A DNA stretch of 48,315 nucleotides from Clostridiaceae bacterium (GCA_012838135.1 DUPV01000058.1:1-48315); one strand, 5' to 3'; counted from the first letter of the stretch, positions 20,502 through 30,029 are shown. Program-made: numbers and translations. Notes: a model not told the origin generated them from the letters alone.

Positions 20502-21119
20502 ATGTTTGTTATAGGTATTACAGGTGGTATCGGTACCGGAAAAAGTACAGTTGCAAGTTTATGTCGTGAAGCCGGCTTGGCGGTTTTAGATGCTGACAAA
20601 ATATCACATAGCGTGACTCAAAGTGACGGATTTGCTATTCCGGAAATCGCCGAACGTTTCGGTCAAGAATATATTAATACAGATGGATCATTAAACAGAG
20701 CTAAAATGTCAGATTTAGTTTTTGAAAACAAGAAAGCACTTGATGCTCTGAGCTTTATTGTGCATAAACATACCATGAAACAAATGGCAGTATATCTTGA
20801 TAATCTGGAAAATTCCGGTGAGAAAGTTGTAGTGCTCGATGTTCCCATCCCGGTTAAAGAAGGATTTCTTGATCGATGTGATCAAGTTTGGAATGTAACT
20901 TCTGATCAGGATATCAGATTAAACCGTCTGGAAAAAAGAGGTCTTAGCAGAACGGAAGCATTAAGACGCATGGCCGTTCAAATGACGCCGGAAGAATACA
21001 GTAAAATAGCTAATATAGATATTTTCAACAATCATAATTTTGATCAATTGCGAGAACAAGTCAACAAAATTTTAGCTTCTGAACTAGGCTCAAGAGGTCT
21101 TCCTTTTAACAAAATTTAA
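20502..21119 (+). CDS. coaE: Dephospho-CoA kinase
   Basis: 205 residues. P-loop GITGGIGTGKST at the N-terminus, then the DADKISHSVTQ CoA-binding segment, LDVPIPVKEGF and the lid region (RLEKRGLSRTEALRRMAVQM). It phosphorylates dephospho-CoA in the last step of CoA synthesis. The ribosome binding site is weak, so translation may be coupled to ychF. Convergent with polA, with a 21-nt gap. Confidence 0.93.
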   Translation: MFVIGITGGIGTGKSTVASLCREAGLAVLDADKISHSVTQSDGFAIPEIAERFGQEYINTDGSLNRAKMSDLVFENKKALDALSFIVHKHTMKQMAVYLDNLENSGEKVVVLDVPIPVKEGFLDRCDQVWNVTSDQDIRLNRLEKRGLSRTEALRRMAVQMTPEEYSKIANIDIFNNHNFDQLREQVNKILASELGSRGLPFNKI

Positions 21120-21140
21120 TTTACATGATAATTATTAATG

Positions 21141-23762
21141 TTAGATTTCTGCCCAGGAATCACCGACTGAAACTTCTGCTAAAAGCGGAACTTTTAATTT
21201 GACAACATTTTCCATTCCGTCCTTTAAAATTTGACTTACTTGTTCAACTTCCTGCTCCGGCAATTCTATAATCAATTCGTCATGCACTTGTAAAATCAGA
21301 CGTGCTTGCAGATTTTGTTGTTGCAATACCCGGTCAATGCGATTCATTGCCAACTTGATCAAATCGGCTGCAGAACCCTGTAAAGGAGCATTCATTGCCG
21401 CTCTTTCACCGAAATTCCTTGTGTGAAATTGACTTGAATTCAATTCAGGAATATATCTTCTGCGGCCAAACATAGTTTCGACATATCCGTCTTGCTTGGC
21501 TTTTTCAATCAAAGACTCGAGGTATGGTTTTACTTTTGCATAATGTTCATAATAAGAATTGATATATTCGGTAGCTGTATCGACAGAAGACTTGAGATCT
21601 TGCGACAGACCGAACGGCGTTACGCCGTATATGATACTGAAATTAACGGTTTTCGCTAATGCTCGTTCACGGCTGGTAATCTCATTAATCTTTTTATCAA
21701 AGATTCTCATCGCCGTGTTGCTGTGAATATCAATTCCATCATTAAAAGCTTGAATCAAATCCGGATCTTCCGAAAGATGTGCCAATAATCGCAGTTCGAT
21801 TTGAGAATAGTCGGCACCAAGCAATTTACAGCCGGGTGCGGCAATAAATACTTCGCGAATTGCTTTTGATCTTTCTGACCTGATCGGAATATTTTGTAAA
21901 TTAGGGTCTGAACTGGATAAACGTCCGGTAGTTGTCAGCGTTTGATGATAGGTAGTATGAATTCTGCCGTCAAGCGGATTAATCGATTTGCGCAGACCGT
22001 CAACAAAAGTAGAATTTAATTTACTTACTTCTCGATATTCGATAATCAGATCCACAATCGGATGCATCTCACGTAAGCGCTCTAATTCACCGGCAGCAGT
22101 AGAATAATAACCACTGGCAAGTTTTTTACCGGATGGTAATTTTAGCTGATTAAATAATACATCACTCAATTGTTGACTCGAGTTAATATTGAATTTCTCA
22201 AAAGAATATTTATAAATTTGTTCTTCCAATTCATTTATTTCTTTGAGCATTATTTTATTTAAACTGTCAAGTTGAGTTTTATCGGCTGAAACACCTCTTT
22301 TTTCCATATCAGCCAAAATCGGAGTTAAAGGCATTTCGATCGTATAAGCTAATAATTCCATATTTTGCTTACGAATTAAATCGCGCTGAATTTCCTGGAG
22401 CTTGAGCATTGCCAATGCCATTTGCTTGGCATATTCAATTTGCTCATTCAGCGAAGGCTTCTTATTTAATTGAATAAAATTCTGTTGAAAAACATTTTGG
22501 AAAACACTCGTAAAATCCTCCGATTTGCCCTGATTTAATAAGTATGCCGCTACCTGAATATCAAAAGGTTGATTTTTTAAATTACCTAAGTTGATTGTTT
22601 TTAACCAATTTTTGTAGTCCCATACGATAATCTGATTATCAATTTCAAATATATCCTGACATATCAGTTGAATCTGCATCGGCTCAAGCATAATAAATCC
22701 GGTATTTTTACTTAAGAGAAAACTGTTTTCATTCGGTAAGACAAGCCAGACAATACTGTCAAAACCGGCATTATTGAGAAATTCTTGAATTGTCCGATAT
22801 TCTTTAAGTTCAGCCAATTCGGTTTTATCAATGATTGAATTATCCTGTTCGATACCGAACCGTTCAAACATTGTTTGAAATCCCATTTTCTGAAAAAAGT
22901 CAGTTAATTTTTTTATATCGGGTTTTTCTTTTACAGCATCTCGGGCGCTGATTCTGATTGGTACTTTTTTATTGATTAAGGCTAAATCATAAGATAAAAA
23001 TGCCATCTCACGATCGTCGTATAATTTATTGTGATATTTATTGGGAATTTTTGTCTTGTCGTGATCTAAAGTATCATATATTTGCTTTAACGTACCGTGA
23101 TTTCTAATTAAATCAGAAGCACCGACTTGACCAATACCGCGAATTCCCGGAATATTATCCGATGAATCACCCATAATCGCTTTGAAATCAACAAATTTTT
23201 CCGGACCGAAACCATACTCAGCCTCAAAGGCATCACGATCCATTAAACTGTCAGATGTAGAACCTGAACGAGTCACCGGTAAAACTATGTACACATGATC
23301 ATCTATTAATTGAAAGCTGTCTTTGTCACCTGTTACAACATATACATTGTAATTATCCTCAGCTGCTATTTTGGCATATGTACCGATCAAATCGTCTGCC
23401 TCATATCCTTTCTCTTCAACACAACAAACGTTTAAAGCATTAAGCATTTCTTTGAGCAAAGGCATTTGTACCGCCAGATCATCCGGCATCGGTTTTCGCG
23501 TTCCTTTATAATCGGCATACAGCTCATGACGAAAAGTTTTTTCTTTACGATCGAAAGCGACAATAATGCTATCCGGATTAATTTGTTCTGCATAACTTAA
23601 AAACATATTGAGAAAAGTGAAAACAGCACCGCTTGGTGTTCCGTCAGGTGCAGTTAGCATCCTGCGACCGGCACCGGCATAGAAAGCCCGGTTTATCAGA
23701 CTGTTACCGTCAATTAGCATCAAATGTTTACGTGAGTTTTTTTCAAAAAAATTCTTGGACAA
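21141..23762 (-). CDS. polA: DNA polymerase I
   Basis: About 873 residues from the TTG at 23762 (AGGTG six bases upstream); a GTG three codons earlier is an alternative. The N-terminal 5'-3' exonuclease domain contains LMLIDGNSLINRAFYA, EADDLIGTYA, GDKDSFQL and MGDSSDNIPGIRGIG. The middle domain (about 310-480) lacks the DxE and YxxxD acids of a proofreading exonuclease, as in many Gram-positive enzymes. The polymerase domain has DYSQIELRLLAHLS, RALAKTVNFSIIYGV and QVHDELIIE. It fills gaps and removes primers. Confidence 0.95.
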   Translation of the reverse strand: MSKNFFEKNSRKHLMLIDGNSLINRAFYAGAGRRMLTAPDGTPSGAVFTFLNMFLSYAEQINPDSIIVAFDRKEKTFRHELYADYKGTRKPMPDDLAVQMPLLKEMLNALNVCCVEEKGYEADDLIGTYAKIAAEDNYNVYVVTGDKDSFQLIDDHVYIVLPVTRSGSTSDSLMDRDAFEAEYGFGPEKFVDFKAIMGDSSDNIPGIRGIGQVGASDLIRNHGTLKQIYDTLDHDKTKIPNKYHNKLYDDREMAFLSYDLALINKKVPIRISARDAVKEKPDIKKLTDFFQKMGFQTMFERFGIEQDNSIIDKTELAELKEYRTIQEFLNNAGFDSIVWLVLPNENSFLLSKNTGFIMLEPMQIQLICQDIFEIDNQIIVWDYKNWLKTINLGNLKNQPFDIQVAAYLLNQGKSEDFTSVFQNVFQQNFIQLNKKPSLNEQIEYAKQMALAMLKLQEIQRDLIRKQNMELLAYTIEMPLTPILADMEKRGVSADKTQLDSLNKIMLKEINELEEQIYKYSFEKFNINSSQQLSDVLFNQLKLPSGKKLASGYYSTAAGELERLREMHPIVDLIIEYREVSKLNSTFVDGLRKSINPLDGRIHTTYHQTLTTTGRLSSSDPNLQNIPIRSERSKAIREVFIAAPGCKLLGADYSQIELRLLAHLSEDPDLIQAFNDGIDIHSNTAMRIFDKKINEITSRERALAKTVNFSIIYGVTPFGLSQDLKSSVDTATEYINSYYEHYAKVKPYLESLIEKAKQDGYVETMFGRRRYIPELNSSQFHTRNFGERAAMNAPLQGSAADLIKLAMNRIDRVLQQQNLQARLILQVHDELIIELPEQEVEQVSQILKDGMENVVKLKVPLLAEVSVGDSWAEI

Positions 23763-23879
23763 AATTAGCACCTATCGTTATTGTTTTCATTAACATATAT
23801 TTTGATTTAATTAATAATAAATTATGAATCATATCATGAGTAAAAAGATTTGATTAATATGTCAATAATTACAAATCTT

Positions 23880-23948
23880 AAAATTGTTCTGATTTAATCG
23901 CCTAAAATGATAAATCTCATAAAATTATTCTGATTAAATCTCCGAAAA
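23880..23948. repeat. Imperfect 28-bp direct repeat at the 3' end of the small membrane protein gene
   Basis: Units starting near 23880 and 23921 (period about 41) share AAAATT-TTCTGATT-AATC-CC with a few differences. The second unit encodes the C-terminus of the small protein (GDLIRIIL), and the downstream copy would read GD-stop-IRTIL. It looks like a local tandem duplication of the gene end. Confidence 0.5.
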
Positions 23949-24159
23949 ACAGAAATGCAATAATCAGTATCGCACTGATTATTCCGAAAATTCCGCCAAG
24001 CGACATTAAAGCTACTTGGATTCCGTAACTGATTTGATCAGATTGTTTCGGTACTGTTTTGCCGGTTTCAGTTCTCAATTTATTATTTGATTTATTTGCG
24101 TATTTGATTCTTGGTTCTTTTTTTGATTTTCTTTCAGTGACCAGCGATGATTTAATCAT
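23917..24159 (-). CDS. Small basic single-helix membrane protein, unknown function
   Basis: 80 residues. A basic, hydrophilic N-terminus (about 1-45, many Lys/Arg, no Cys) is followed by one hydrophobic helix (about 47-73) and a short GDLIRIIL end. The start is supported by GAGGAG seven bases before the ATG. By topology (basic segment inside) the N-terminus is probably cytoplasmic. It follows the class B penicillin-binding protein gene in the same direction, so a cell-wall link is possible but unproven. I do not recognise a family. Confidence 0.65.
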   Translation of the reverse strand: MIKSSLVTERKSKKEPRIKYANKSNNKLRTETGKTVPKQSDQISYGIQVALMSLGGIFGIISAILIIAFLFFGDLIRIIL

Positions 24160-24283
24160 TATTTTCTCCTCTATTATCAGCTATTATCCAAACTCAACAA
24201 ATTTTCTATTCATTAGTTTATTAACAAGTTTTTTCGACGATTTTTGCTGAGTAACCGTCATTTAAGTATAAAGTATTTTTAGC

Positions 24284-25702
24284 TCAATTCAAAAGATTAA
24301 GCTCAATGGCTTTTGTCAGAATTGAACCTGCAATTGTCGGTGTGTCATAAATCCCGTTCTCGATTACAATTCCTACAGCATACGGATTGTACGGATCATC
24401 AATAAAACCTGTATATAATGAATTGGTTACCAAGTCTCCATCATCATTGACCGATTCAGCCGTGCCGGTTTTTCCTCCAATTACATATCCCTGGATATAT
24501 GAGCCATAAGCTCTGCCTTGTTCAACTGTCGTAATTAAATTGTTTTTAATAACTTCAACACCGGCCGAACTGTCAAGTTGACTAAATACTTTCTGTTTGG
24601 TAGTTTCATAATTATTGCCAAATGGACTGATATAGTTTTTGAGTAAATAAGGCTGCATCATGATGCCATGATTGGCAACGGCACCGGAAATCATTGCCAA
24701 ATGCAGCGGAGAAACCGTCAATTCATTATTTTCAATCGGTTGACCTATTGACTGCCAAGACAATAAATATTGATCGTCAGCAACAGCTTTATAAGTTCCG
24801 GTTTTCCCGATTAAACGTCCGATTGAAAGAGGTTTATTAAAACCAAATTGTTCTGCCGTATTTTGCATTAACTCGGCTCCGGCCTTCATTCCGATATCGC
24901 CGAAAAAATGATTGCATGAAACATGATATGCCGTTTGCATTCCAATTTCACCGTGAGCATCTTCACCACGATCCTCGGTAACAGAACCGGGACCCAATAA
25001 CGTTTCTTGACCTTTACAATACATAGTATAATTCGGATCGTATTGCTCGGATTCTGTCCATGCAATACCTGTCACTACTTTATAGGTCGAACCCGGAGCA
25101 TATGCTCCGGCAATACTGCGATTAAATAATGACGATTCAGGTATATCAGTCCAATTTACGACATTATCCGGATAAGTATTTGGCGTACTCACCATACAAA
25201 GTATGGCACCGGTTTTATAATTGATTATTACAATTGACCCGTTAGAATCACCTAAAAGGGCCTGGGCATGCAGGGTTAAATCCGAATTTACCGTTAAGAT
25301 AATATCATCTCCGGTCATACCGTTTCCGGTAAAATCAAAAGTCAGTTGTTGAATGAACGATCTGCCTGTTCCGATCAATCTATCTTGATAAGCACCCTCA
25401 ATTGTATTTCCTATATTATGCGTATAATCACCGACTGTCTGAATCATTGCCCTCGCCAATTCGGAATTCTCCGCATAATGTCTTTCTCCGTCTTTGCTAT
25501 ATGCTAAACGAACCATATCGGCTGACCAAATTGTACCGGCATTGCTATAACGAGAATGCAAAACTGCTTTATTTTCATTACTGGATTGCAATAATAGACG
25601 CTGACTTTTATTTTGTTGTACGACAATTCCAACTAGTAAAGCAAGTGAAATTATCATAAAAAAGAGAAGAATCGATTTTAAGCTACGCATTAATTGTTTC
25701 AC
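24284..25702 (-). CDS. Class B penicillin-binding protein (peptidoglycan transpeptidase)
   Basis: 472 residues. N-terminal signal-anchor helix at about 9-28. A short dimerisation-type region precedes the transpeptidase domain, with active-site S205-T-Y-K208, S262-C-N264 and K411-T-G-T. A second KTGT at 300 is probably coincidental. The protein cross-links peptidoglycan outside the membrane. It is shorter than FtsI and lacks C-terminal PASTA repeats, resembling PbpA proteins. The GTG start overlaps the stop of the SEDS gene by one base, with AAGGAG ten bases before it, so the SEDS polymerase and its partner are made together. Confidence 0.9.
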   Translation of the reverse strand: MKQLMRSLKSILLFFMIISLALLVGIVVQQNKSQRLLLQSSNENKAVLHSRYSNAGTIWSADMVRLAYSKDGERHYAENSELARAMIQTVGDYTHNIGNTIEGAYQDRLIGTGRSFIQQLTFDFTGNGMTGDDIILTVNSDLTLHAQALLGDSNGSIVIINYKTGAILCMVSTPNTYPDNVVNWTDIPESSLFNRSIAGAYAPGSTYKVVTGIAWTESEQYDPNYTMYCKGQETLLGPGSVTEDRGEDAHGEIGMQTAYHVSCNHFFGDIGMKAGAELMQNTAEQFGFNKPLSIGRLIGKTGTYKAVADDQYLLSWQSIGQPIENNELTVSPLHLAMISGAVANHGIMMQPYLLKNYISPFGNNYETTKQKVFSQLDSSAGVEVIKNNLITTVEQGRAYGSYIQGYVIGGKTGTAESVNDDGDLVTNSLYTGFIDDPYNPYAVGIVIENGIYDTPTIAGSILTKAIELNLLN

Positions 25703-27498
25703 TATTTGTACGCTCCTTCCTCATTCCGGCAACACAGGCCGATCAACATACCAACCATCAGCCATTTGGCTATCATAGAACTTCCACCTTTTGCAATAAA
25801 AGGCAGAGTTGCACCGGTTAAAGGAATTAAGCCGGTTGTACCGGCAATTACTACCGCCGCTTCAACGAAAAAATAAGTTGCTAAAGCCAAGATCAGACTT
25901 GAGGTGAATCCGTCACGGACTTTCGCCGCAGCATTTGCCCCTCTCAGCCACGTAATTATAAAACAAAGTATGATTGCCAAACCGACTAAAATACCCATTT
26001 CTTCACAAATAACCGAAAAGACCATATCTGATGATGCCAAAGGTATCGATCTGGGATTACCGACTCCCAAGCCTCTGCCCAATATACCGCCTCGCCCGAT
26101 CGCTTGAAGACCGAAGATAATCTGTTCATTGTAAGCATTGGTCTCTGTCCAAAGTGTTAACCAACCATATAATCTGTTTTGGACATAAGATAATAATTTA
26201 TATGCTACAAAAAATATCGCCATACCGCCGGTCAGAATACCTGCTGTTTTTAAATATTCAGAAGTCATTACAACAAATACTATCAGTGTAACAGGCAATA
26301 AAATCATCATTGAGCCCAAATCCGGCAATAACATGATTAAAATAAAATTAAAACCTGCCCATCCGGCAAATAATAATTGAGTTTTAAGCGGTGGTCTGAT
26401 TTTGAAAAAATTAGCCAATACAATCAAGTATGTAATTTTGGCAAACTCAGTTAACTGCAATGAAAAACCACCCGGCAAAGTAATCCATAAAGTAGCCCCC
26501 CATTCATCAGCACCACGTCCTAAAACCAAGGTTGCAATATAGAACATCGGAGTCAGCACTAAGCTGACATAATATATTTTCTCTAAAAAACGTGTTCTTT
26601 GGACAATTAAAACTACTATTGGCAAAATGGCCAATCCGAAAATTGCTATACCGGCTTGCATAATAAAATCATTACGTATGTAGCGAATAAATTCAGCCTC
26701 ACTCCAATCAAGCGGCTTTATTCTATCCACAAAAGCAAATCTTGCCTGAATAATCAAGCCTAAAATTGCAATAAATATAAAAGCGGTGTATATTGCCCGA
26801 TCAAAATTTTCAAAAATTAAAGGTAAAACATAATAATAAATTTGAGCAAAAACAAAAAAGACACCTAATAAAAGCAGATAAAAAAGTCTTAAATGTCCAA
26901 AATCAGAGGGTATAATTAAAAAAACAGCAATATAACCAATTAAAAAAAACAAACCGGTAAACAACCAAGAAAAACCGGTTCGCAAAGGTTGTTCGATAAT
27001 TTTGCCATATTGCCAATCTGCAATTGAACCTTCAAATTCCTGTCCGCTGAGTTCAGCAGAATCTCGTTCATCAACAAAAACCATAATGCGATCTCCCATG
27101 CGGATTAAATCTTGATTATTGATGCGACGCGGATTATTGACTTTACGATCATTCACATAAAGATCGACATTTGAATCAGCAGGTCGTACGAACCATTTTC
27201 CGTCATGCAAATAAATCAAAGCATGTCTTCTGGCAATACTTTTGCTTTTGAGTCTGATATCTGATGAGCGACTGCTGCCGATAGCTGTAGTATGGAACAA
27301 TGAATATGATTCAACAAAATCTCCGGCAGCCGCTGTTTGGGACATTAAAAAAAATCCATGAGCCGGCGTAGTGTGTTGTTTAAATCTGTTTAATAAACTG
27401 CGTAAAGATTGCCAGGCTAATACAACAGTAAGAATAATGGCTAAGATTGCTAGCGGATAACGTGCTAAATAAGTTATATATGAATGTAAACTTTGCAT
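25702..27498 (-). CDS. FHA-SEDS fusion: FHA domain plus FtsW/RodA-type glycosyltransferase
   Basis: 598 residues. A first membrane helix (about 12-30) is followed by an FHA domain (about 68-142) with GSSRSSD (74-80), SIARRHA (87-93) and N116. From about 170 a SEDS multi-pass domain follows, with LPDLGSMMILLPV, GLGVGNPRSIPLASSDMVFSVICEEMG, and GLIPLTGATLPFIAKGGSS near the end. SEDS proteins polymerise glycan strands from lipid II with a class B PBP, here the next gene. FHA domains bind phosphothreonine, so a Ser/Thr kinase may control wall synthesis. No Shine-Dalgarno is seen before the ATG. Confidence 0.9.
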   Translation of the reverse strand: MQSLHSYITYLARYPLAILAIILTVVLAWQSLRSLLNRFKQHTTPAHGFFLMSQTAAAGDFVESYSLFHTTAIGSSRSSDIRLKSKSIARRHALIYLHDGKWFVRPADSNVDLYVNDRKVNNPRRINNQDLIRMGDRIMVFVDERDSAELSGQEFEGSIADWQYGKIIEQPLRTGFSWLFTGLFFLIGYIAVFLIIPSDFGHLRLFYLLLLGVFFVFAQIYYYVLPLIFENFDRAIYTAFIFIAILGLIIQARFAFVDRIKPLDWSEAEFIRYIRNDFIMQAGIAIFGLAILPIVVLIVQRTRFLEKIYYVSLVLTPMFYIATLVLGRGADEWGATLWITLPGGFSLQLTEFAKITYLIVLANFFKIRPPLKTQLLFAGWAGFNFILIMLLPDLGSMMILLPVTLIVFVVMTSEYLKTAGILTGGMAIFFVAYKLLSYVQNRLYGWLTLWTETNAYNEQIIFGLQAIGRGGILGRGLGVGNPRSIPLASSDMVFSVICEEMGILVGLAIILCFIITWLRGANAAAKVRDGFTSSLILALATYFFVEAAVVIAGTTGLIPLTGATLPFIAKGGSSMIAKWLMVGMLIGLCCRNEEGAYK

Positions 27499-27505
27499 GT
27501 TTAAT

Positions 27506-27532
27506 ATTATAGACTATTTATTGCTAAAGCAA
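27506..27532 (-). promoter_or_regulatory. Promoter of the SEDS-PBP genes, possibly leaderless
   Basis: The minus strand has TATAAT (27506-27511) only seven bases before the ATG at 27498, with TTGCTT (27527-27532) 15 bases upstream as a weak -35. If used, transcription would start at or next to the A of the ATG. This fits the missing ribosome binding site. Confidence 0.45.
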
Positions 27533-27539
27533 AATAAAA

Positions 27540-27637
27540 AGGACTGTTAAAACATTTGAATAAAATATCATGCTTATGCAGTTTTAGCACATAAATCAAT
27601 CAATTAATTATCTGAATCTTATCTTTAAAACAGTCCT
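27540..27637 (-). terminator. Long-loop terminator structure after pnp
   Basis: A 9-bp perfect stem (AGGACTGTT and AACAGTCCT) closes an ~80-nt loop. On the minus strand it is followed by TTTTTATTTT, a U-rich tract. The loop contains a smaller possible hairpin (TGCT...AGCA). It may be the pnp terminator or the 3' end of a small RNA. Confidence 0.5.
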
Positions 27638-27668
27638 GATTATTAAAATTAATATTTAATATATAAAA

Positions 27669-30029
27669 TTAAAACTCATGAATATTATAATCATCCGGCA
27701 AATCAGCTAGTTTACTTTCAAAATTGTCGGATGAATCAAAATCCTGATCACTCTTGCGACGTTCATATCCTCTAGAACTGCCACCACTACGACGATTATC
27801 ACGACCGTCTCTGCCGCCGCGTCCGCCGCCACGGTCACTACTGCCACGACGATTAGTACGGCCATCTCTGCCGCTGCGACTGCCGCTAAAACCACTACGA
27901 CGTTCTCTTTCTTGATAATCATCTGGTCTCTCTTCCGGATCACGCATTGAAAGGTTAATTCTTCCTTGGGCATCAATTTCTTCAACATAAACTGTAACTT
28001 TTTGACCGGGTTCAACTACATCTTCAACTTTATTAACATGCTGCCATGCCATTTTTGAAATATGTACCAGACCTTCTTTGCCGGGTGCAAATTCAACGAA
28101 AGCACCAAAATTCATCAAACGGGTTACAGTTCCTTCAAAGACCGAACCGACTTCAGGATCGTTGATAATCAGATCGATTGTTTTTATTGCTTTTTGTGCT
28201 GCTTCAGCATTCGGGGCAGCAATATGGACATGTCCGACTGCACCGTCTTCAATTATATCAATTTCACAACCGGTATTTTCAGTAATAGATTTGATCGTTT
28301 TACCGCCTGAACCGATAACTTCACCGATCTTATCGGAAGGAATATCGATAATTTCAATCTTAGGTGCGTATGCCGACAATTCAGAACGCGGTTCTGAAAT
28401 ACAGGGAAGAATTGATTCGTTAATAATTTGCAAACGACCTTTTCTGGTTAATTCCAAAGCATCGCGAATGATATTATAAGATAAACCTTGAACTTTGATA
28501 TCGACTTGAATCGAAGTAATACCTTCGGTTGTACCGGCTACTTTGAAATCCATGTCGCCATGGAAATCTTCAACACCTTGAATATCCATGAATACGATAT
28601 AGTCATCAGGATCGCCGCTTTCTTGGTTAATCAATAAACCTGCGGAAATTCCGGCAACCGGCCTTTTGATCGGTACACCTGCATCCATCAAAGATAAGGT
28701 TGAAGCACAAACTGAACCTTGCGAAGTTGAACCGTTGGACATAGTTACTTCCGAAACCGTGCGAATTGCATAAGGGAATTCTTCTTCCGAGGGCAATACC
28801 GGAATCAAAGAACGTTCGGCCAAATCACCGTGTCCAATTTCACGTCTGCCAGGTGAACGATTAGGTCTGGCCTCACCGACACTATACGGCGGGAAATTAT
28901 AATGATGCATATAACGTTTTGTTGTATCGGTTCCCAAGCCGTCTAATTTTTGTGCATCGGACAAGCCGGCCAAAGTAGTGATATTTAATACTTGAGTTTG
29001 ACCACGTTGGAATAATGCTGATCCGTGAACACGGGGAATCAATCCCACTTCAGCAGATAAAGGTCTGATATCGTTTAATCCGCGTCCGTCAACTCGTTTG
29101 TGGTCTTTGTATAAATACTCGCGTAAAACATAAGCTTCAACTTCAGTAAAAGCATCAGAGAAATTCTCCAGCCATTCTTCGTTTTCTTGTTCGATAATAA
29201 CTTTAATTTCTTCTCTGACATTACCAATTTGTTCATCTCGTACAGCTTTGTCAGAGTTTAAGATATTAGCTTTGACCTTATCATATGCTAATTCGAAAAC
29301 TCGATCCTTTAAATCAGAAGAAACCGCAAATGACTGATATTCATATTTAGGTTTGCCGATTTGATCAACAACTTCCTGGAAAAAGTCACAAACTTTTTGA
29401 ATTTCATGATGAGCTTCAATGATAGCTTCCATCATTAATTCATCAGGCACTTCATTTGCACCGGCTTCGATCATACATACATTTTCTTTAGTGCCGGCAA
29501 CTGTTAATTCTAAATCGCTGATTGCTCTTTGTTCTGCATTCGGATTTAAAATTATCTCGCCCTCTATTAAGGCAACTTGAACACCTGCCATGGGACCATT
29601 CCAAGGTACATCGGAAATAGCTGTAGCCAAAGCCGAACCTAACATTGCCGTAATTTCCGGGGCATTATCCTGATCAACACTTAAAACCAAGTTGTTGATT
29701 GTTACTTCATTTCTCATATCATCCGGAAATAAAGGACGCATTGGACGGTCAATCATTCTGGATGTCAGCATTGCATGATCAGTCGGTCTGCCTTCACGTT
29801 TCAAAAATCCGCCCGGCATTTTGCCTACGGCATACATTTTTTCTTCATAATCAACACTTAAAGGAAAAAAATCAACTCCTTCACGCGGTTTTGCCGACGT
29901 ACACGTCGACAGTACTACTGTATCGCCATGGCGGATTAATACTGAGCCATTGGCAAAATCTGCAATTTGCCCTGTTTCAACGATTAATTCACGACCACAA
30001 TAATCAGTTCTAAAAACTTTTTTTGTCAT
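27669..30029 (-). CDS. pnp: Polyribonucleotide nucleotidyltransferase with RG-rich tail
   Basis: 786 residues from the ATG at 30029, which has TAGGAGG five bases upstream. Two RNase PH domains flank a helical domain; GGFLKREGRPTD and the second-domain MDIQGVEDFHGDMDFKVAGT with catalytic acids are visible. A KH domain (GEVIGSGGKTIKSITENTG) and an S1 domain (EGTVTRLMNFGAFVEFAPGKEGLVHIS) follow. It degrades RNA 3'-5' using phosphate. After S1 comes an ~85-residue Arg/Gly/Ser-rich tail with RGG-like repeats (DRGGGRGGRDGRDNRR) and an acidic end. rpsO lies upstream, the standard order. Confidence 0.97.
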   Translation of the reverse strand: MTKKVFRTDYCGRELIVETGQIADFANGSVLIRHGDTVVLSTCTSAKPREGVDFFPLSVDYEEKMYAVGKMPGGFLKREGRPTDHAMLTSRMIDRPMRPLFPDDMRNEVTINNLVLSVDQDNAPEITAMLGSALATAISDVPWNGPMAGVQVALIEGEIILNPNAEQRAISDLELTVAGTKENVCMIEAGANEVPDELMMEAIIEAHHEIQKVCDFFQEVVDQIGKPKYEYQSFAVSSDLKDRVFELAYDKVKANILNSDKAVRDEQIGNVREEIKVIIEQENEEWLENFSDAFTEVEAYVLREYLYKDHKRVDGRGLNDIRPLSAEVGLIPRVHGSALFQRGQTQVLNITTLAGLSDAQKLDGLGTDTTKRYMHHYNFPPYSVGEARPNRSPGRREIGHGDLAERSLIPVLPSEEEFPYAIRTVSEVTMSNGSTSQGSVCASTLSLMDAGVPIKRPVAGISAGLLINQESGDPDDYIVFMDIQGVEDFHGDMDFKVAGTTEGITSIQVDIKVQGLSYNIIRDALELTRKGRLQIINESILPCISEPRSELSAYAPKIEIIDIPSDKIGEVIGSGGKTIKSITENTGCEIDIIEDGAVGHVHIAAPNAEAAQKAIKTIDLIINDPEVGSVFEGTVTRLMNFGAFVEFAPGKEGLVHISKMAWQHVNKVEDVVEPGQKVTVYVEEIDAQGRINLSMRDPEERPDDYQERERRSGFSGSRSGRDGRTNRRGSSDRGGGRGGRDGRDNRRSGGSSRGYERRKSDQDFDSSDNFESKLADLPDDYNIHEF

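Noticed and set aside
24284-25702. The KTGT at residue 300 of the PBP as the active-site motif
   Set aside because: The KTGTAE at 411 has the right distance from S205 and S262; the first is outside the expected position.
27707-28015. 102-residue minus-strand frame inside the pnp tail
   Set aside because: It is the +1 frame of the repetitive RG-rich coding sequence (runs of Val/Ala), without a ribosome binding site.
28078-28479. 133-residue plus-strand frame opposite pnp
   Set aside because: It lies opposite the KH and RNase PH region of pnp, lacks a ribosome binding site and resembles no protein.
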